This document shows, in pieces, positions 11,160 through 23,970 of a stretch of 29,817 nt of DNA. Every line of letters begins with the position of its first letter. Positions within the stretch are counted from its first letter, which is position 1. The position numbers and the translations under genes are program-made. Source of the stretch: Conidiobolus incongruus B7586 (Eukaryota > Entomophthoromycota > Entomophthoromycetes > Entomophthorales > Conidiobolaceae). The notes under the pieces are model-generated. The model saw nothing but the letters and a program-made list of their open reading frames with translations. It ran no database searches and was not told the DNA's origin. Where the stretch lies: contig JNEM01017017.1 of the NCBI GenBank assembly GCA_000697335.1, positions 1 to 29,817 on the forward strand, given 5' to 3'.

Positions 11160-13140
11160 TATACATGCCATAGTTGTTCCCAGAATTTCCACAGGCTCTG
11201 TGCGAGCCTATCAATATATAAGCAAGATCTAGATAAAATATCACTTGCAATACAAATACTTGAATATTATTTTATAATAGTATTTAGTTTCAAGCAGTAC
11301 TACATTCAACAGAATATTGTTATCCTAAGTCAAACATAGGCGATTCTGGACATGTTTTCGTCTTTAAACATCAACACAAGTTGGAATCTCATCAAATAGT
11401 CTTAGATATTAGGATGAAACTAGCAAGGCTAGAACCATACAAACTCTAGGTAGATTTGACTTTTACATAGTCCCTGATATAAATTAACCTTAATTAATGA
11501 GAAAGGAACATACAACTTAAGTAAAACAAAATACACTATATCAGAGTTATTTTAACATACCAAAAACAAACCTCAGATAACAAGTTAAATCCTAAAAAAT
11601 TCAATGAACATATAGTTATTGTGAAAATTGGAAAAAACCTAATTATAACATTATATCTTCCTACCCTTATTAAAATAAGTATATAAAAGAATTGGTTGTA
11701 AAACGTTATTATTTTTAAAAAGAAGCTATTACTTTTATAGGTTAATTTTTCAAATCTATCTTTAAAAAACAACATAGAATTTATAGTATTGAGTTAAAAA
11801 AAATTAAATTACAGTTTAATTAAAAAATTTAAGATGACCTATTCATGGCTTATAACTATTATGTCATATTAATTAATAAATCATATTTGTTAAATGATAA
11901 AAGTAAGCAAATTATAATATAATAATATTAAAAAAGATAAAAAAGGAACATAAAATAAAGCTTTTTCTAACTTTAAAAAATAGTAGTGAATTAGTTTAAA
12001 AATAAAAATCAACAAATAATCAATATCTCACTAAGGCTTAAAAGAAAAGTATATTTCAAATTAAAGGAGAATTGATACCAAAATGATCAAATACGAATTG
12101 CTTTAAAGATAATAATCAATGAATTTTAGAAATTATTATTATTATGCTAGAAATGAAGCAATAAACTTTTTGATACTACATTGAACCAACTCTATTATAA
12201 ACAAGAAAAGTTTTAACTTTAGATATAAAAGAAAAGAAAGTAAATTTAAATTAAATATAGTTTACTTTGAATAGCCAAAAAAAATGAAGTGTATTTTATC
12301 ATTTGTTGTTGAAAAATCATGTAGTTAAACCCTCGTTATAAAAGTTCAATTATGACTATAGCTTTCAAAGGACAAGGGTTGTTCAATTATATCTTTGTAT
12401 TCTAATACCACTAGAAATTAGAGGCGACTATCAATTTTTCACCATAATTAAAATAGTAATTTTAGCTTTTGATCTTAATATACAAAAATTTTATAACACA
12501 TGCTTCTCTTTTTGGATTTTTTTTATTAATAAAAGAATATTTAGATGATTTAATTTATGCGTATTATTTTTGATAAGGTTATAAAACAAACAGCTTTGAA
12601 AAGAAATATGTCATAAAAACAATATAATATAAGAGAAATAACTAATAGAACCACTAAGCTTAGAAACCTTATATTTAAGGAATTTACCAATTTAATTGTC
12701 GAATATGTCATATTCCCTTGCTTAATGATTTTAAGAATCAAAAAATAAAGAAAAATGCCAATATATGTATTAAAAGTAAAAGTACAGGATCAATGCTAAG
12801 TTGTCTGATTACAGATCTAAACAATATTTACTCAGAAAATTAAAAAAATAAGTTTGGTACATGGTAATCATTTGTGACAAATATTAAGAAACAAAACATA
12901 TAGTAATTATGGATATATACAACTTGGATTAAGCAAGATTTTTAATTATCCTTAATGCCAAATAAAGATGAATCAAAGTATTGATACTGCTAAAAACATA
13001 CTCTTTTGCTACCTCACAGCCGATAAAGCTAGTATTCCGGGATTAGTATTGAGGCTTACTCCTTGGAGCCTTTAGATTCCATGCAAGGCTTGGACAAAGT
13101 TGATCAAGTTTAATCAACACTGGACATATTTACTTTTAAG
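11160..13140 (-). mobile_element. Decayed Ty1/copia-like retrotransposon fossil
   Basis: This region differs in texture from its flanks, with GC-richer patches at about 11164-11460 and 13010-13140. Read on the minus strand it carries short blocks in the order expected of a Ty1/copia element: a gag-like patch near 12950-13060, an integrase-end-like patch near 12260-12300, a patch resembling the reverse-transcriptase active-site surroundings near 11540-11775, and an RNase H-like patch near 11165-11420. The total length is about half that of an intact copia internal region, so it is internally shortened as well as heavily decayed, with many breaks. I did not find convincing flanking LTRs. It looks old. 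Assignment to copia rests on short matches and on their order, so it is tentative. Confidence 0.45.
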
Positions 13141-15479
13141 CGAAACAGAAGCATTTTAAATCTAAATTTATAATTGCTATAAAATGATTGAGAGATTTAT
13201 TATTTAATATTAACAGCTTTAAATTTATATATTTTAAAATTAATTCTTTGTTCAGTTAAATTTTCATATTAAAATATATATAATATCATTTTAAATCGGC
13301 TTACTATTTAATCAAGAGTATAGAGTGATAGAAAATATTATTGTGATTAGTCTAAAAACATACACAAGTTTAAACAATGATAATTTAATAAATTTTTGCT
13401 AAAAATAGGCTGCTCACCAGCGCTTATAGTTGAGAATATTAGTTACCATTTTATTGGAACAAAGAGTATAATTTAAATTGTGACCGCTCAACTTATCCCT
13501 TATAATAATCACGATAATCAAAAACTATCCTATTTATTAATATTGATAATATAATTAGGATGAATAAACTTGTTATTATTACCAGTATTATAATTTCTTT
13601 CAATTTTTTTTTATTTCTCATAGCTATTGAAGATGGATTAATAACTATGTTTTATATGGTATAGGATTTATAATATATAATTATTGTATGTCTATTTTAA
13701 AAAAACAATTTTACAAAATTACTAAAAAAAGTAATATAACAATATTAATCAATTTCACGAATACTTATTACACATTAGGTTCATATTAATTAATAATTTG
13801 ATGGTTCAATTTTCATACTAATCAAATGTTTGATTTATTACACTTGAATAACTGATTATTTAACTAATTTTTTTATCAATAATATCATGATTGAAATTTT
13901 GAAATCAGACATCAAATATATGAACAATTTGATCTATACTGTATAATTAAACCATATTTTATATTACGGTCAAATAATTATACCATCAATTTATATTTTA
14001 AATATAAATTTATAAAAATTATAACTTTATCATAATGAATACTTGATACTATTGATCCATTATATATTAAGCAATTACATATAAAAAATCCAAGATTTTC
14101 TTTCAAACTGGTGCAATTTTAATAGTTACCATCTACATATTTTGATTAAGGCAAGTTTATGATTTTCAGTTTGACATCATTACCAAGTTGGAAAAATATC
14201 AATTATTTACTAAAAAGGCAAGTGAATAAATTGAATTAAATTGATGTATATCAATATTCAATAAATATATTATATTTTGGAGATAATAGTATTTGATATT
14301 TATACCAATTTTGTTAGAATAAATGGTGAAATGTAAATAAAAAGAAATTCTTTCATATAATAGAAATTTATTTGAATCCACATATTGTAGAGATTTCAGA
14401 AGAAATATTAATATCGAAGTTTCAAAATCTCTATAATCAAACGAGGGAATGTCTGAAAATGTAAGAAAATTTTATAAATAGTATTTGAAAAATATATTAT
14501 TCTTGATTTACTAGATCTCTTCAACTAACTATCGGCATTCGATATAAAATTCAATCACTTTAAAATTATAAAATTTATGATTAATATGACAAATAGAGTA
14601 TAAAATTTAATTTTATTATTGTTATTATTAATGAATATAGCTTAAAGATATAGTTAGATATAATTTATTATAAATTTGAAAAATCTTAGAAATTAATTTG
14701 TGATTTAATGAGCATAGCTCTATAACGAATACATTTATACTTTTCTGAACTTATTATAATTCAATACCAGTAAATTAAAAAAATCCTATAATTGATAAAA
14801 TTATTATTCAAATATAAGATTATTATATTATATTATTCAAAATCGTTTCATATTAAAACCAAATTTTAATGTTTCAGTATAAAGACATTTTCTTCAAACC
14901 ATGATACTCTTTGAATTATAGTGTATCAATGGATTTCATATTCTTTGATTAGCATTACTTGTACTTAATATTCAGTTAATACATCCAAAATATTATTAAC
15001 TTTCCATAAATGTTGTACAATGGTTTATGAGGTTGAATTAGAGAACTTATCATATAATCATTATAAATACTGCTAATTGCTAAATACATCAAACATTGAA
15101 AAAATATTCTTATCCAAAATTATTCAACGGGTTAGTAAATAATAATCTTAATTTTATCAAATTATCGAATATATATCCAAAACAAAGTTCAAATAATCTT
15201 AACTTATAGTATATTTTGAATTAATTTGATTCATAATAAAAATTTTACAAAGGTGATAACTATTGAGAATTAATAATTCATTTCCAATTGAAAATGAGGT
15301 ATTATTTGTTTAATTAATTAAATATCATTTTTTAGAATTTGATTAATTATTCAATTTAGCAAAATTAGTAGAGGTTAAATATTGGTAAAATATTAAAATT
15401 ATTATATAATGTAAAATTGATACTCTTTTTCTATTATTAATAACTATTTACTATACATTTGCAAGCTTCTGATTTTTAA
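13141..15479. other. AT-rich intergenic region
   Basis: I see no gene. A small GC-richer patch near 13408-13430 (GGCTGCTCACCAGCGC) stands alone. A 60-codon minus-strand ORF at 14199-14381 is composed of AT-driven codons and is not supported. Confidence 0.55.
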
Positions 15480-16680
15480 AAAATAGTTATTTTATTAAAG
15501 ATTGAAATTTAATATCTATGAACTAATTTAATTTAGTTATGGAAATATTTTTAAAATATAATTAAATTACTTAAAATAATTATAACCAAATAGGTTATAA
15601 TTTAGTGAATATATTAGATATAATAACTTTTTCAAATTTTTTTATATTGAAAATCTTTTTTAATTTAATTTTATAAATTTTATAATTATTATGTAGAATA
15701 ATAAATAATCATAATTTATAATAAAAATATTAATTAAGAATTTTTTTATATTAAAAAAACAAAATAAAGATTATTATAAATTAATTCACTTTTAAAAAAT
15801 AAATAAGAAAACCATATACTAATATAATTTATTATAATAATTAATAAATTATATTTTATTGCAATTTACATAAAGGATTATTTTAAAATAACTTAATATT
15901 TTATTTTGATTTTAAATAAATAATGATATAAAAGGATTTAAGATATATTAATTATAATGATTTATTATAAAAACCTTTACTTTAGTTATATCTTGATAAA
16001 TCTTATTCAACTATAACTATTTTAGTTTTTTCTAAGCTATTATAAAATTTTAGGGTAATTATTTTATATTTTTATTAATTAATCTAGGTTTAAATATAAA
16101 TATTAAATTATTTAAATAAATATTTAACTATATTAAGAAATTATTTTTTAATATATTTTTTAACTTTATTAATAAGGAAATATATAATATTAAATATTAG
16201 TTATTTAAATTTTAATAAATATTAAATAATATCCTGGCTAGCTTTAAAATAGCAAACTTAAAAATAAATGTTAATTTTAAATAAAATATTATTTTTATAA
16301 TCTATTAATAAATTTTAAGTAAATTAAAAAATTGGTAATTGAGTTTAAATAATACTAAAATAATAAACTTTTGATAATAACTATCAAATCTAAGTATAAT
16401 TAGATTTAACCTTGAATTTTTAATTAAAAATAATTAAAAATAATATATATAAATTGATAATAATAGTCATCTTATATATTTTATATATAATTAATTTTAC
16501 AAACCAATAAAATGATTGAAATAACAAAAATTAAAAATTTATTATTATTTTAAAATAATATTATATTAAATATAAAATTATTATATAAGCTAAATACCTA
16601 GAAATTATTACAAATATATTTAAAATATGAAATTTTTATTATATTAACTCATTAAAGTTAAATATATATATATATATATA
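15480..16680. other. Extremely AT-rich tract, dense in TpA
   Basis: About 1.2 kb with only about one G or C per eight to ten bases by eye, denser in A/T than the surrounding intergenic DNA. TA steps and TTAAAT/ATTAAT words are frequent. It ends in an (AT)n run at about 16662-16681. Possible explanations are a repeat degraded by C-to-T mutation, a structural AT-rich region, or mutational bias alone. No coding signal is visible. Confidence 0.5.
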
Positions 16681-18119
16681 ATTTGTTACTAGTTCTTTTA
16701 ACTAAAGATATTCAAATTATATATTATTTATTGAAAAATTTTTGTTTTTTCAAATATAATAAAAGTATGAAAAAAAATTTATTTTGTAAAACCATTTTAT
16801 ATAGATTGTTTTTTGGAATATATCATACTATTGGAAATAAATATATAAATCAACAAAAGTATCTAATTAAAAGATTTGCTAATTTATTAATCAAAAAAAC
16901 GTAATCATTATGCCTTTTTTTAAATTAAACCTTTTCTCAATATTTAGAGTAGTTTACAAATTAAATTTATAGTATTCATATTGTTTTAAATATTCGAGTA
17001 AAAATGAATATCATCATGAATGCTTGTAATTTCTAATTGATTTGTACCAGTATATCATATAAAATAAAAGCTGCATTATATTGTATATTATCTATTAGTG
17101 AAAAACAAGTTAGTCTATTTTCCATTTTTGATTTGTATTGAAAATATTACAGCTCGATTTCAAGTCGCCTTTTGTAAAATCAAATTAAACCCAATAATAT
17201 ATATTATATAGCTAAAATAGATTATATATAGCAATTTCTTTTATAGTATTTTAGTAATTTATCAACAATCAGACTTCATGATAATTATTAAGGATTTATT
17301 GTAAATAAAATATGATCGCTACTTACTACTCAACTAATATCGATCCTTGAAAATTATTAATATAAGTTGGTATATAAATATTGATTTTATTTGTAAAGTC
17401 TAGAATTAATAATGATAAATATCAAATAATTAATATTGGGTTATATATAGCTAATTAATTACTATGCTAAAAAAATCATGCTTGGATTTGAAATAATTGA
17501 ATAAAGTTATTGATATTTGTTAGTATATATATAACGTTGTGAAATTGAGTTAATATTATTAGATAATTAGTATTATAAAACTTACAATATTAATTATTTT
17601 GCAAAAATTAATTACAATAAATATAAATAAATGATAAATTTATTTGAAAACGGGGATAGTTTCAAATTTGATCGTAAAGGTTAAACTATATTTGTTAAAT
17701 TGTTCATTAATCAACACAAATATATTATGATATGATGCTATTAATTTAAAAAATATAAATAGAATAATACTAAACAAATTCAAGCTTGATAATGCGTAGT
17801 ATAATTGGTATTAAGTTACTTAACAATATCATAAGGAATTCTGTATACAGACCAATAAATAGTTATTGACATGTTCCTACCATCTCGCATCATTTAGTTA
17901 ATAATAAAATTATTTAATACTGAAAAAACTATATATGATATTGAACTGGGAACTAAGGATTAAGCTGGATTATAGTGTATATAAGATAAACAATATTGGG
18001 GAAATTTATAGCATGACTTAGATTCAAACATTATCGATGAAATTATGAAAATGATTGATCAAGTTATTCATCTTATTTATCAATGTGGATAGTTTCATCG
18101 AATGATATTGCAAATAAGC
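16681..18119. other. AT-rich region downstream of SAR1
   Basis: A plus-strand ORF of 73 codons (16683-16904) begins at TTG and encodes a Lys/Ile/Leu/Asn-rich peptide with no family resemblance. I do not call it a gene. The rest is simple intergenic sequence and presumably the 3' region of SAR1. Confidence 0.5.
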
Positions 18120-18981
18120 TTAAATGTATTGAGAGATCCAGCGGAAACCTATAATTTTTGTAAAAAATTAAATACATTAAATATTTTCCTATTAATAAAT
18201 TGACAAATATAATTACCATCTCCATAACCCTGACGCATGACTACAGAGCACATGAATAATTCGATAGGACGGACATCGGTAAGAGGAACTTTACCCTAAA
18301 TAAAAATGAGAAAAAAGAGTTAAATTAAGAATTTTGAATAATAAATAGATTTATTACCTTTCCAGTAGTGTGATAAAGACCTAAGTGGGCTCTGAGTTCT
18401 TCTTCTGAGACAGCTCCAGGAGCGTCAATCTTGTTACCCAAAATTAAGAAGGGAGTCTTACTTAATTCTTCAATTGAGAGTAAAGCCTAAAAAATAAAAT
18501 GAATAAATTTATAATAAAAATAATTTGATAAAAAAATTTACATCAAGTTCAGCTTTAGATTCAGCAAATCTATCTCTGTCTTGAGCATCGACCAAATATA
18601 CAATACAAGAAACTTCAGGGAAGTAATCTTTCCACAAACGACGAGCTAAAAAAAAGATTAATTTAATACGTGATAAATAATTTGATATTAATTTTACCCT
18701 GTTGATGGCCACCAAGATCGTAAGTGGTAAAGTTAACCGTTCCAATTGCTAATTCTTCAGAAGCTATGAACAATAAATAAGATCAAAATTTTCAATAAAT
18801 ACAAAGTAGAAAACTTACTAGGATGGAGAGTGGGTTGAAGGGTAGCCAAACGGTCATTCTTCAACATGTGTAACAAGGTAGTTTTACCAGCATTATCCAA
18901 ACCTAAGAAGAGAATCTTGGCCTGCTTATTGACGAGACCAAAAGAAGATAAAACATCCCAAAACCAGTTAATTATAAACAT
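18120..18981 (-). CDS. SAR1: Sar1 small GTPase (COPII coat)
   Basis: Sar1 is the GTPase that starts COPII coat assembly at ER exit sites. I read six exons: 18981-18819, 18763-18698, 18645-18542, 18486-18358, 18295-18217 and 18148-18120. The introns are 55, 52, 55, 62 and 68 nt, all GT...AG. The spliced product is 189 residues; the usual family length is about 190-198. Visible features are a hydrophobic amphipathic N-terminus ([11 protein letters not shown]) that inserts into the ER membrane, P-loop GLDNAGKT at residues 27-34, switch [14 protein letters not shown], switch II DLGGHQQ with the catalytic His at residue 74, guanine-specificity motif NKID at 129-132, CSVVMRQGY near 170-178, and the C-terminal FRWISQYI. 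There is no N-terminal Gly for myristoylation, which separates Sar1 from Arf. All catalytic residues are present. It is transcribed divergently from TMA46. Confidence 0.97.
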
Positions 18982-20671
18982 TGTAATGAATTTAAAAGCT
19001 ATTCAATTTCTTTGTAATTGATTAATTTAGATATGATTTTACGTTGAATAGATCAATATCCTCAACTTGACTTACTCGTTAATTTATATGGGAATTCATT
19101 CAACTCCATTGTTAATTTCTATTGGTCCACTTCAAATCGTTATACTTCAAATTATTATCTCATCATATGCTAATATAAGCCAAATTTTATTTATTTTTCT
19201 CAAAATCAAAACTAGCACAGTTTGAATCAATATCAATTATGAAATATGTTAATAAAATTAATAATATATACAGCCTCGTTCAATATTATTTCAAATAAGC
19301 ATTACTATTCTATGAAACTTAGGTTTGAATGTTATGCTATTCATGATAATTTGGTATAATCAAATGTTTAATTATAATATCAAAAAAATTCATCTAATTG
19401 ATCTTTTTCCGTTATATGCTATATTTTCCTCAGATAAATCATTATAAATAAATTTGATAAGAAACTATTAAATAAAAGATTGCAACATCAATTTTCTGAT
19501 CACTTTTTAATGCATTCAATACCTACAAATACTCATCATATTATATCTCACCAATTTCAAGTCACTCAAAATTTTAAGAACTTTACTGAAAAATCAATAT
19601 ATTAAAAATTATAATTGTTTTAACTTTATCCTATATTATTATCATAATTTTTGTTTCATCCAAATCCATTATTTTAGTATTAACTGAAATATAATTTCAT
19701 TTAAAGTAATGGAGAATTTCTTTATTTGATTCTCAATTGTATATCATATTACAAAGTTAATTATTGCATGGGTATAAAATTAATGTTTACTAGTTTCAAT
19801 TTCTAATAATAAAATAGATATTCGTATATTTCAATAAATACATAAAAATTTTTTATATAACTAGTAATTATATTATATATTCTATTCAAAAATATTATAA
19901 TTTTTCATTTATTTTTGATTTGAAATATAGATAGATTAAAATGATGAAAATATATCAAATGATTTTTTGTAGCTAACGTATTTTTTTTTCAAGGATAATG
20001 AAAAATTCAATTGTATAAAATTCAAAATAAAATGAAAAATAAATGATTGATGAAAAATAAAATATTATAAAATGTATTAAATACTAATGATAATTAAAAC
20101 ATACAGTATTAAGATATTGAAATTTGTATATTTACACATCCGTAGTTAATAATTAATGGCTTGATATTTCTATATTGAGCCAAGATTAAATATATGAGTT
20201 AATTTTAAACTTTGAGGTTTAGTGTCATCCATTTGATATATATAATGGAGTATAAACATTAGAATATGATATCACATTAATATTATCTATTTAAATTCTA
20301 TTGATAAAATATTATTTAAGTATGATACTAACCGAATAATATATGCCAAAATTAATCTGAATATTTTATATTCAAGATCTATATATATAAGAATAAACAT
20401 TATGATGTCATATAATTCATCAGTTTCAATTAATCAATTAAAAAAATGATCCCATAATAAATAATGAAAGATGATCAGAAGAATCTAGAAAATAATCCCA
20501 TAAATCCCAATATATCAGTATACAGAAATTAAATTAAATAAATTTAAAACAAATTTCAAAATAAAATCAGAGATAAAATTATCTCATATCAAAATATCCA
20601 ATTTTTTTGTATCCATTTAAAAAAAAAACAAAGTATATTATTAATCGTGTTTTTGGAAGAATAAATTAAAT
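18982..20671. other. Divergent intergenic region between SAR1 and TMA46
   Basis: 1.69 kb holding the promoters of two divergent housekeeping genes. A T-rich and A-rich stretch (including an A9 run near 20620) lies just before the TMA46 start. I recognise no shared binding-site motif and no RNA gene. Confidence 0.6.
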
Positions 20672-21863
20672 ATGCCACCCAAAAAACAAGATAATAAACC
20701 TAAAAAGGATAAACAAAAGATGGTCGAAGATAAGACCTTCGGTTTAAAGAATAAGAATAAATCAGCTAAAGTTAACAAATACGTTCAAAATATTAAGGAA
20801 CAAGCTGAAAAGGCTGGTGATAGGAAAACTATGGTAATTTTAGTTTACCCCACAATAAATCTTTTTTTTTTTTCAATTTTCATTAATCTCAATTTAATAT
20901 CATTAGAAAGCTGCCGCTGATGAAAAAGCTCGTATTCAAGCTAAAAAAGAAGCTGAAGCTAGAAAGAAGGAAGAACTTGCCGAATTATTCAAGCCTATTC
21001 AAGTTCAACAAAAAGTTCCCTTTGGTACTGATCCTAAAACTGTTTTATGTGCTTTCTTTAAAGCTGGAACTTGTCAAAAGGGTTCCAAGTGTAAATTCTC
21101 TCACAACTTAGAATCCGAACGTAAATCCGCTAAAATCGATTTATACACTGATAACCGTAAGAAAGAAGGTAGTTTCATCTCTTACTTATTTTTTATCTGT
21201 ATTATTGAATTTAAATATTATAGACGATAAAATGGAAGACTGGGATCAAGATAAACTTGAAAAAGTCGTTTTATCCAAACATGGTAATCCTAGAACTACC
21301 ACAGATATTGTATGCAAATACTTTTTGGAAGCTATTGAAACCCAAAAGTATGGCTGGTTCTGGGAATGTCCCAATGGTGCTAAGGAATGTAAATACCGCC
21401 ATGCTCTTCCACCTGGTTTCGTTTTAAAATCCAAGCAGCAAAAGGATGAAGCTAAAGAAGAAATTTCATTGGAAGAATTCTTGGAAACCGAAGTAAATTA
21501 TAAACTTTTTTCGTTGATCTACAATTTATTAATACATTAATATAGAGACACAAACTTGGTCCCAATCTTACCCCTATTACTTTGGAATCTTTCACTGAAT
21601 GGAAGAAGAATAGAAAGGCTAAGCAAGAAGCTGAAGCTGAAGCCGCTCGTAAGACTAAGGAAAATGCCGTTAAGGCTGGTAAGAACCTTAATCTCAGCGG
21701 TAGAGAATTCTTCGAATACAATCCTGATTGGGATCAATTTGCTTTCTATGAAGAAGATGATGCTGCTTTCGATTTTGGTGGTTTGACCGATCATCGTCAA
21801 CAAAATGAAGAACAGTCAGAGGAATTACCCGCTGTAGAAAATCTCAAAATAGAAGCCAATTAA
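20672..21863 (+). CDS. TMA46: Tma46/ZC3H15-type CCCH zinc-finger protein (DRG partner)
   Basis: This is the translation-machinery-associated partner of the DRG-family GTPase Rbg1 in yeast (DFRP1/ZC3H15-DRG1 in animals). It stabilises the GTPase and works with ribosomes in the cytosol. There are four exons, 20672-20833, 20907-21168, 21224-21492 and 21546-21863, with introns of 73, 55 and 53 nt. The spliced product is 336 residues, close to yeast Tma46 (345). The N-terminus is Lys-rich ([14 protein letters not shown]) and contains the conserved [19 protein letters not shown]. Two CCCH fingers follow: C102-x7-C110-x5-C116-x3-H120 and C172, C190, C197, H201. Next are the MEDWDQ block after the first finger and the DRG-binding region [20 protein letters not shown] onwards. 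Then come a charged helix rich in Lys/Glu/Ala and the typical [11 protein letters not shown]...DDAAFDF acidic segment. The third acceptor is chosen at 21545 because it restores [11 protein letters not shown]. Identification is secure. Confidence 0.95.
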
Positions 21864-22850
21864 TTTGCATCCTCCTCCAACTATACTCTCTATCTAATTT
21901 GCTCTCTTAATCCGATTACTCTGTCTTTTAAGATTCATATACTTGACTAGTTTGGGTAACCTAAAACTTGTATAAACATTAATGAAATATAGTTTCTTTC
22001 GTTTTATTCCCTTCAAATCTTACTGATTTTAATTAAAGTTACTAATTCGAATTTTAAAACATGTATTTATTTAATAATATACTTATATAATTATTTCATT
22101 TCAACCGCTAAAATGATTATGTCACCACTTACTTTATTTCCAATTTCTGTAATTTTCTTTCAACTCATATTTGCTCTTTTCCTGATCTATTCAGTGAAAT
22201 TCATAAATTAAATTTTAGGTCCTGTATTTGTGACTCTAAAAATATTGTTACCTTTTTTAGTAATATCCACAATATAATTACTTCAATTTTAATTAGGAAA
22301 CAATATATTGATGCTTTCTAAATCTCGACAATATTCTTACAATTTACATGATATTTGATAATCTATTTTTTTCTTTTTTCTTAAAATAACAAACAAATTA
22401 AATATATTATATTGTTAATTAAAAATTCAGTTCAACTAATTTTATTTTGAACATTCAAATTAAATTAACTTTTAATGAGTAGTATTAATTTTGTTTTCTA
22501 TCATTTACTACATTTCGATTATTTTTAATATGCCATCTAATTTTATCCATACAAATCATTAAAATAAATTTAAAAATTACATTTTGTAGTGATGAATTGT
22601 GTGATAGATCAATGTTTAGAAATTTGAAATTATTCATTATTATTTTATAAATTGATTAAAGATGTAAACAAGATCTATTATAATGAACTCTAAATGCTAC
22701 TTTCTCAACATTATATTTTATACTATTATATCTAAAATTTTAAGAGCTATCTATTGACGACACAAGATGATACAAATTTTAACTTTTTTAACGATGATAT
22801 TATAATTCAATATATTTTCTAATATTTAATATTGATTATTTGATACAGAG
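21864..22850. other. TMA46 3' region and AT-rich spacer
   Basis: The first 140 bases are pyrimidine-rich on the plus strand and are probably the 3' untranslated region of TMA46. The rest is simple AT-rich DNA in which no gene is visible. Confidence 0.55.
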
Positions 22851-23255
22851 TGATGGGGAATAATCTTGTCCATCACTCAAGAAACTCAGATTACCACACT
22901 GATTCAAGAAATCACATTGGAAGTACCCCATTTTATTAACTGGCTGAACCTATCACTTTCGCCCAGTAAGTTATTTATGTCCACAAAAATCAACAATTGA
23001 AACTAATATAAGATAATCAAAATCAGACTAGTAAACACATCTTTTCTATCTGTATTTCAAAAGTATCCAGTCTCTAAGTTTTTCTCGTAATACTCACAAA
23101 AGTATTGAGCATTTGCTTTATTCGAAGTAAGCCATTTTCACCTAATTTGGTGAATCTCATTAATTTCCCCTAGTTTTGTGGTAACCTGCTGTTTACAAAT
23201 GGTGATTCCCAGTTTAAGCTCTTAAACCTATTTTCTCCAGCGATTACGGCCGTCA
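22851..23255. mobile_element. LTR-like repeat, copy 1 (probable solo LTR)
   Basis: A 405-base block begins TGATGGGGAATAATC and ends ...GGCCGTCA. It is clearly homologous, in direct orientation, to the block at 23971-24405, with long shared words such as CAGTCTCTAAGTTTTTCTCG and TCCACAAAAATCAACAA. TG...CA ends, inverted-repeat character at the termini (TGATGGGG against CCCCCGACA in copy 2), length and absence of coding sequence fit an LTR. The five bases on either side (CAGAG and CAAAG) could be a worn target duplication. It is non-coding, worn and fairly old. Confidence 0.55.
23137..23154. repeat. Hairpin inside LTR-like copy 1
   Basis: TTCACC and GGTGAA flank a six-base loop. The same stem is preserved in copy 2 at 24286-24303 although the loop differs, so the structure predates divergence of the copies. 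Confidence 0.6.
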
Positions 23256-23970
23256 CAAAGGCTTATTATATATTATAATGGAAGCTATTATTCAAAGAAT
23301 CAATGTCTTTTTCAAATATATTTATTTAAATTCTAATATGGTCAATAAATATAATTTTGCACCCATTATTTTCGCCAATTGATAATACAATAGACAATAG
23401 ATAAAATTATGTAATATACCTTTTTACAAACAAATCAATTAGTATTTGATTGAAATTATTTCTAATGTAAATATATATTAAATTATATCTTGAATTATTC
23501 TCAAAAATATAATATTTTATCATTTACTCAATTTGTATCATTGTTAATTTATATAATAGTCTCAATCTAGATTATATTTGTTTAAATCTTCCAAAATAAC
23601 TTTAATAAACCATTATTGAATATATAAAGTTGTAGTTTTTTATTTATTTAATCTATTTGAATTTATTTTATAAATCTATTGATATTATCATTCAATTTTT
23701 TTTGATGTTTATAAATTCATTAAATTCATAAAACATCAGGAATATTGAATCAATTGATAATTGTTACAATTTCAGATACCATAATAATTATTGAAGCATT
23801 TCAAGACTAAATTCATTCACATGTTAGTTGAAAACTTGACATAGCAACTACCATATTTAAAAATATATTTAAAAATTTATTAACAATTAAAACATCAAAT
23901 ACATATTTTTTCAAAATATTCATTTAAAACTTTTAAAACTTGGTAATATAATTCTATATATGTATGATTA
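23256..23970. other. AT-rich spacer between the two LTR-like repeats
   Basis: About 715 bases of AT-rich sequence. I see no primer-binding site, polypurine tract or coding block, so the flanking repeats are more likely independent solo LTRs than the two ends of one element. A miniature terminal-repeat element is an alternative. Confidence 0.5.

Noticed and set aside
11536-12741. Hydrophobic minus-strand ORFs of 79 and 63 codons that look like membrane proteins
   Set aside because: The hydrophobicity comes from AT-rich codons. The region is better explained as a decayed retroelement, so they are not called as genes.
16683-16904. 73-codon plus-strand ORF
   Set aside because: It starts at TTG, sits in very AT-rich DNA, and its Lys/Ile/Leu/Asn composition is what AT-rich sequence gives by chance.
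21246-21803. Minus-strand and alternative-frame ORFs over TMA46
   Set aside because: They lie opposite or out of frame with conserved TMA46 exons whose splicing rebuilds the family sequence.
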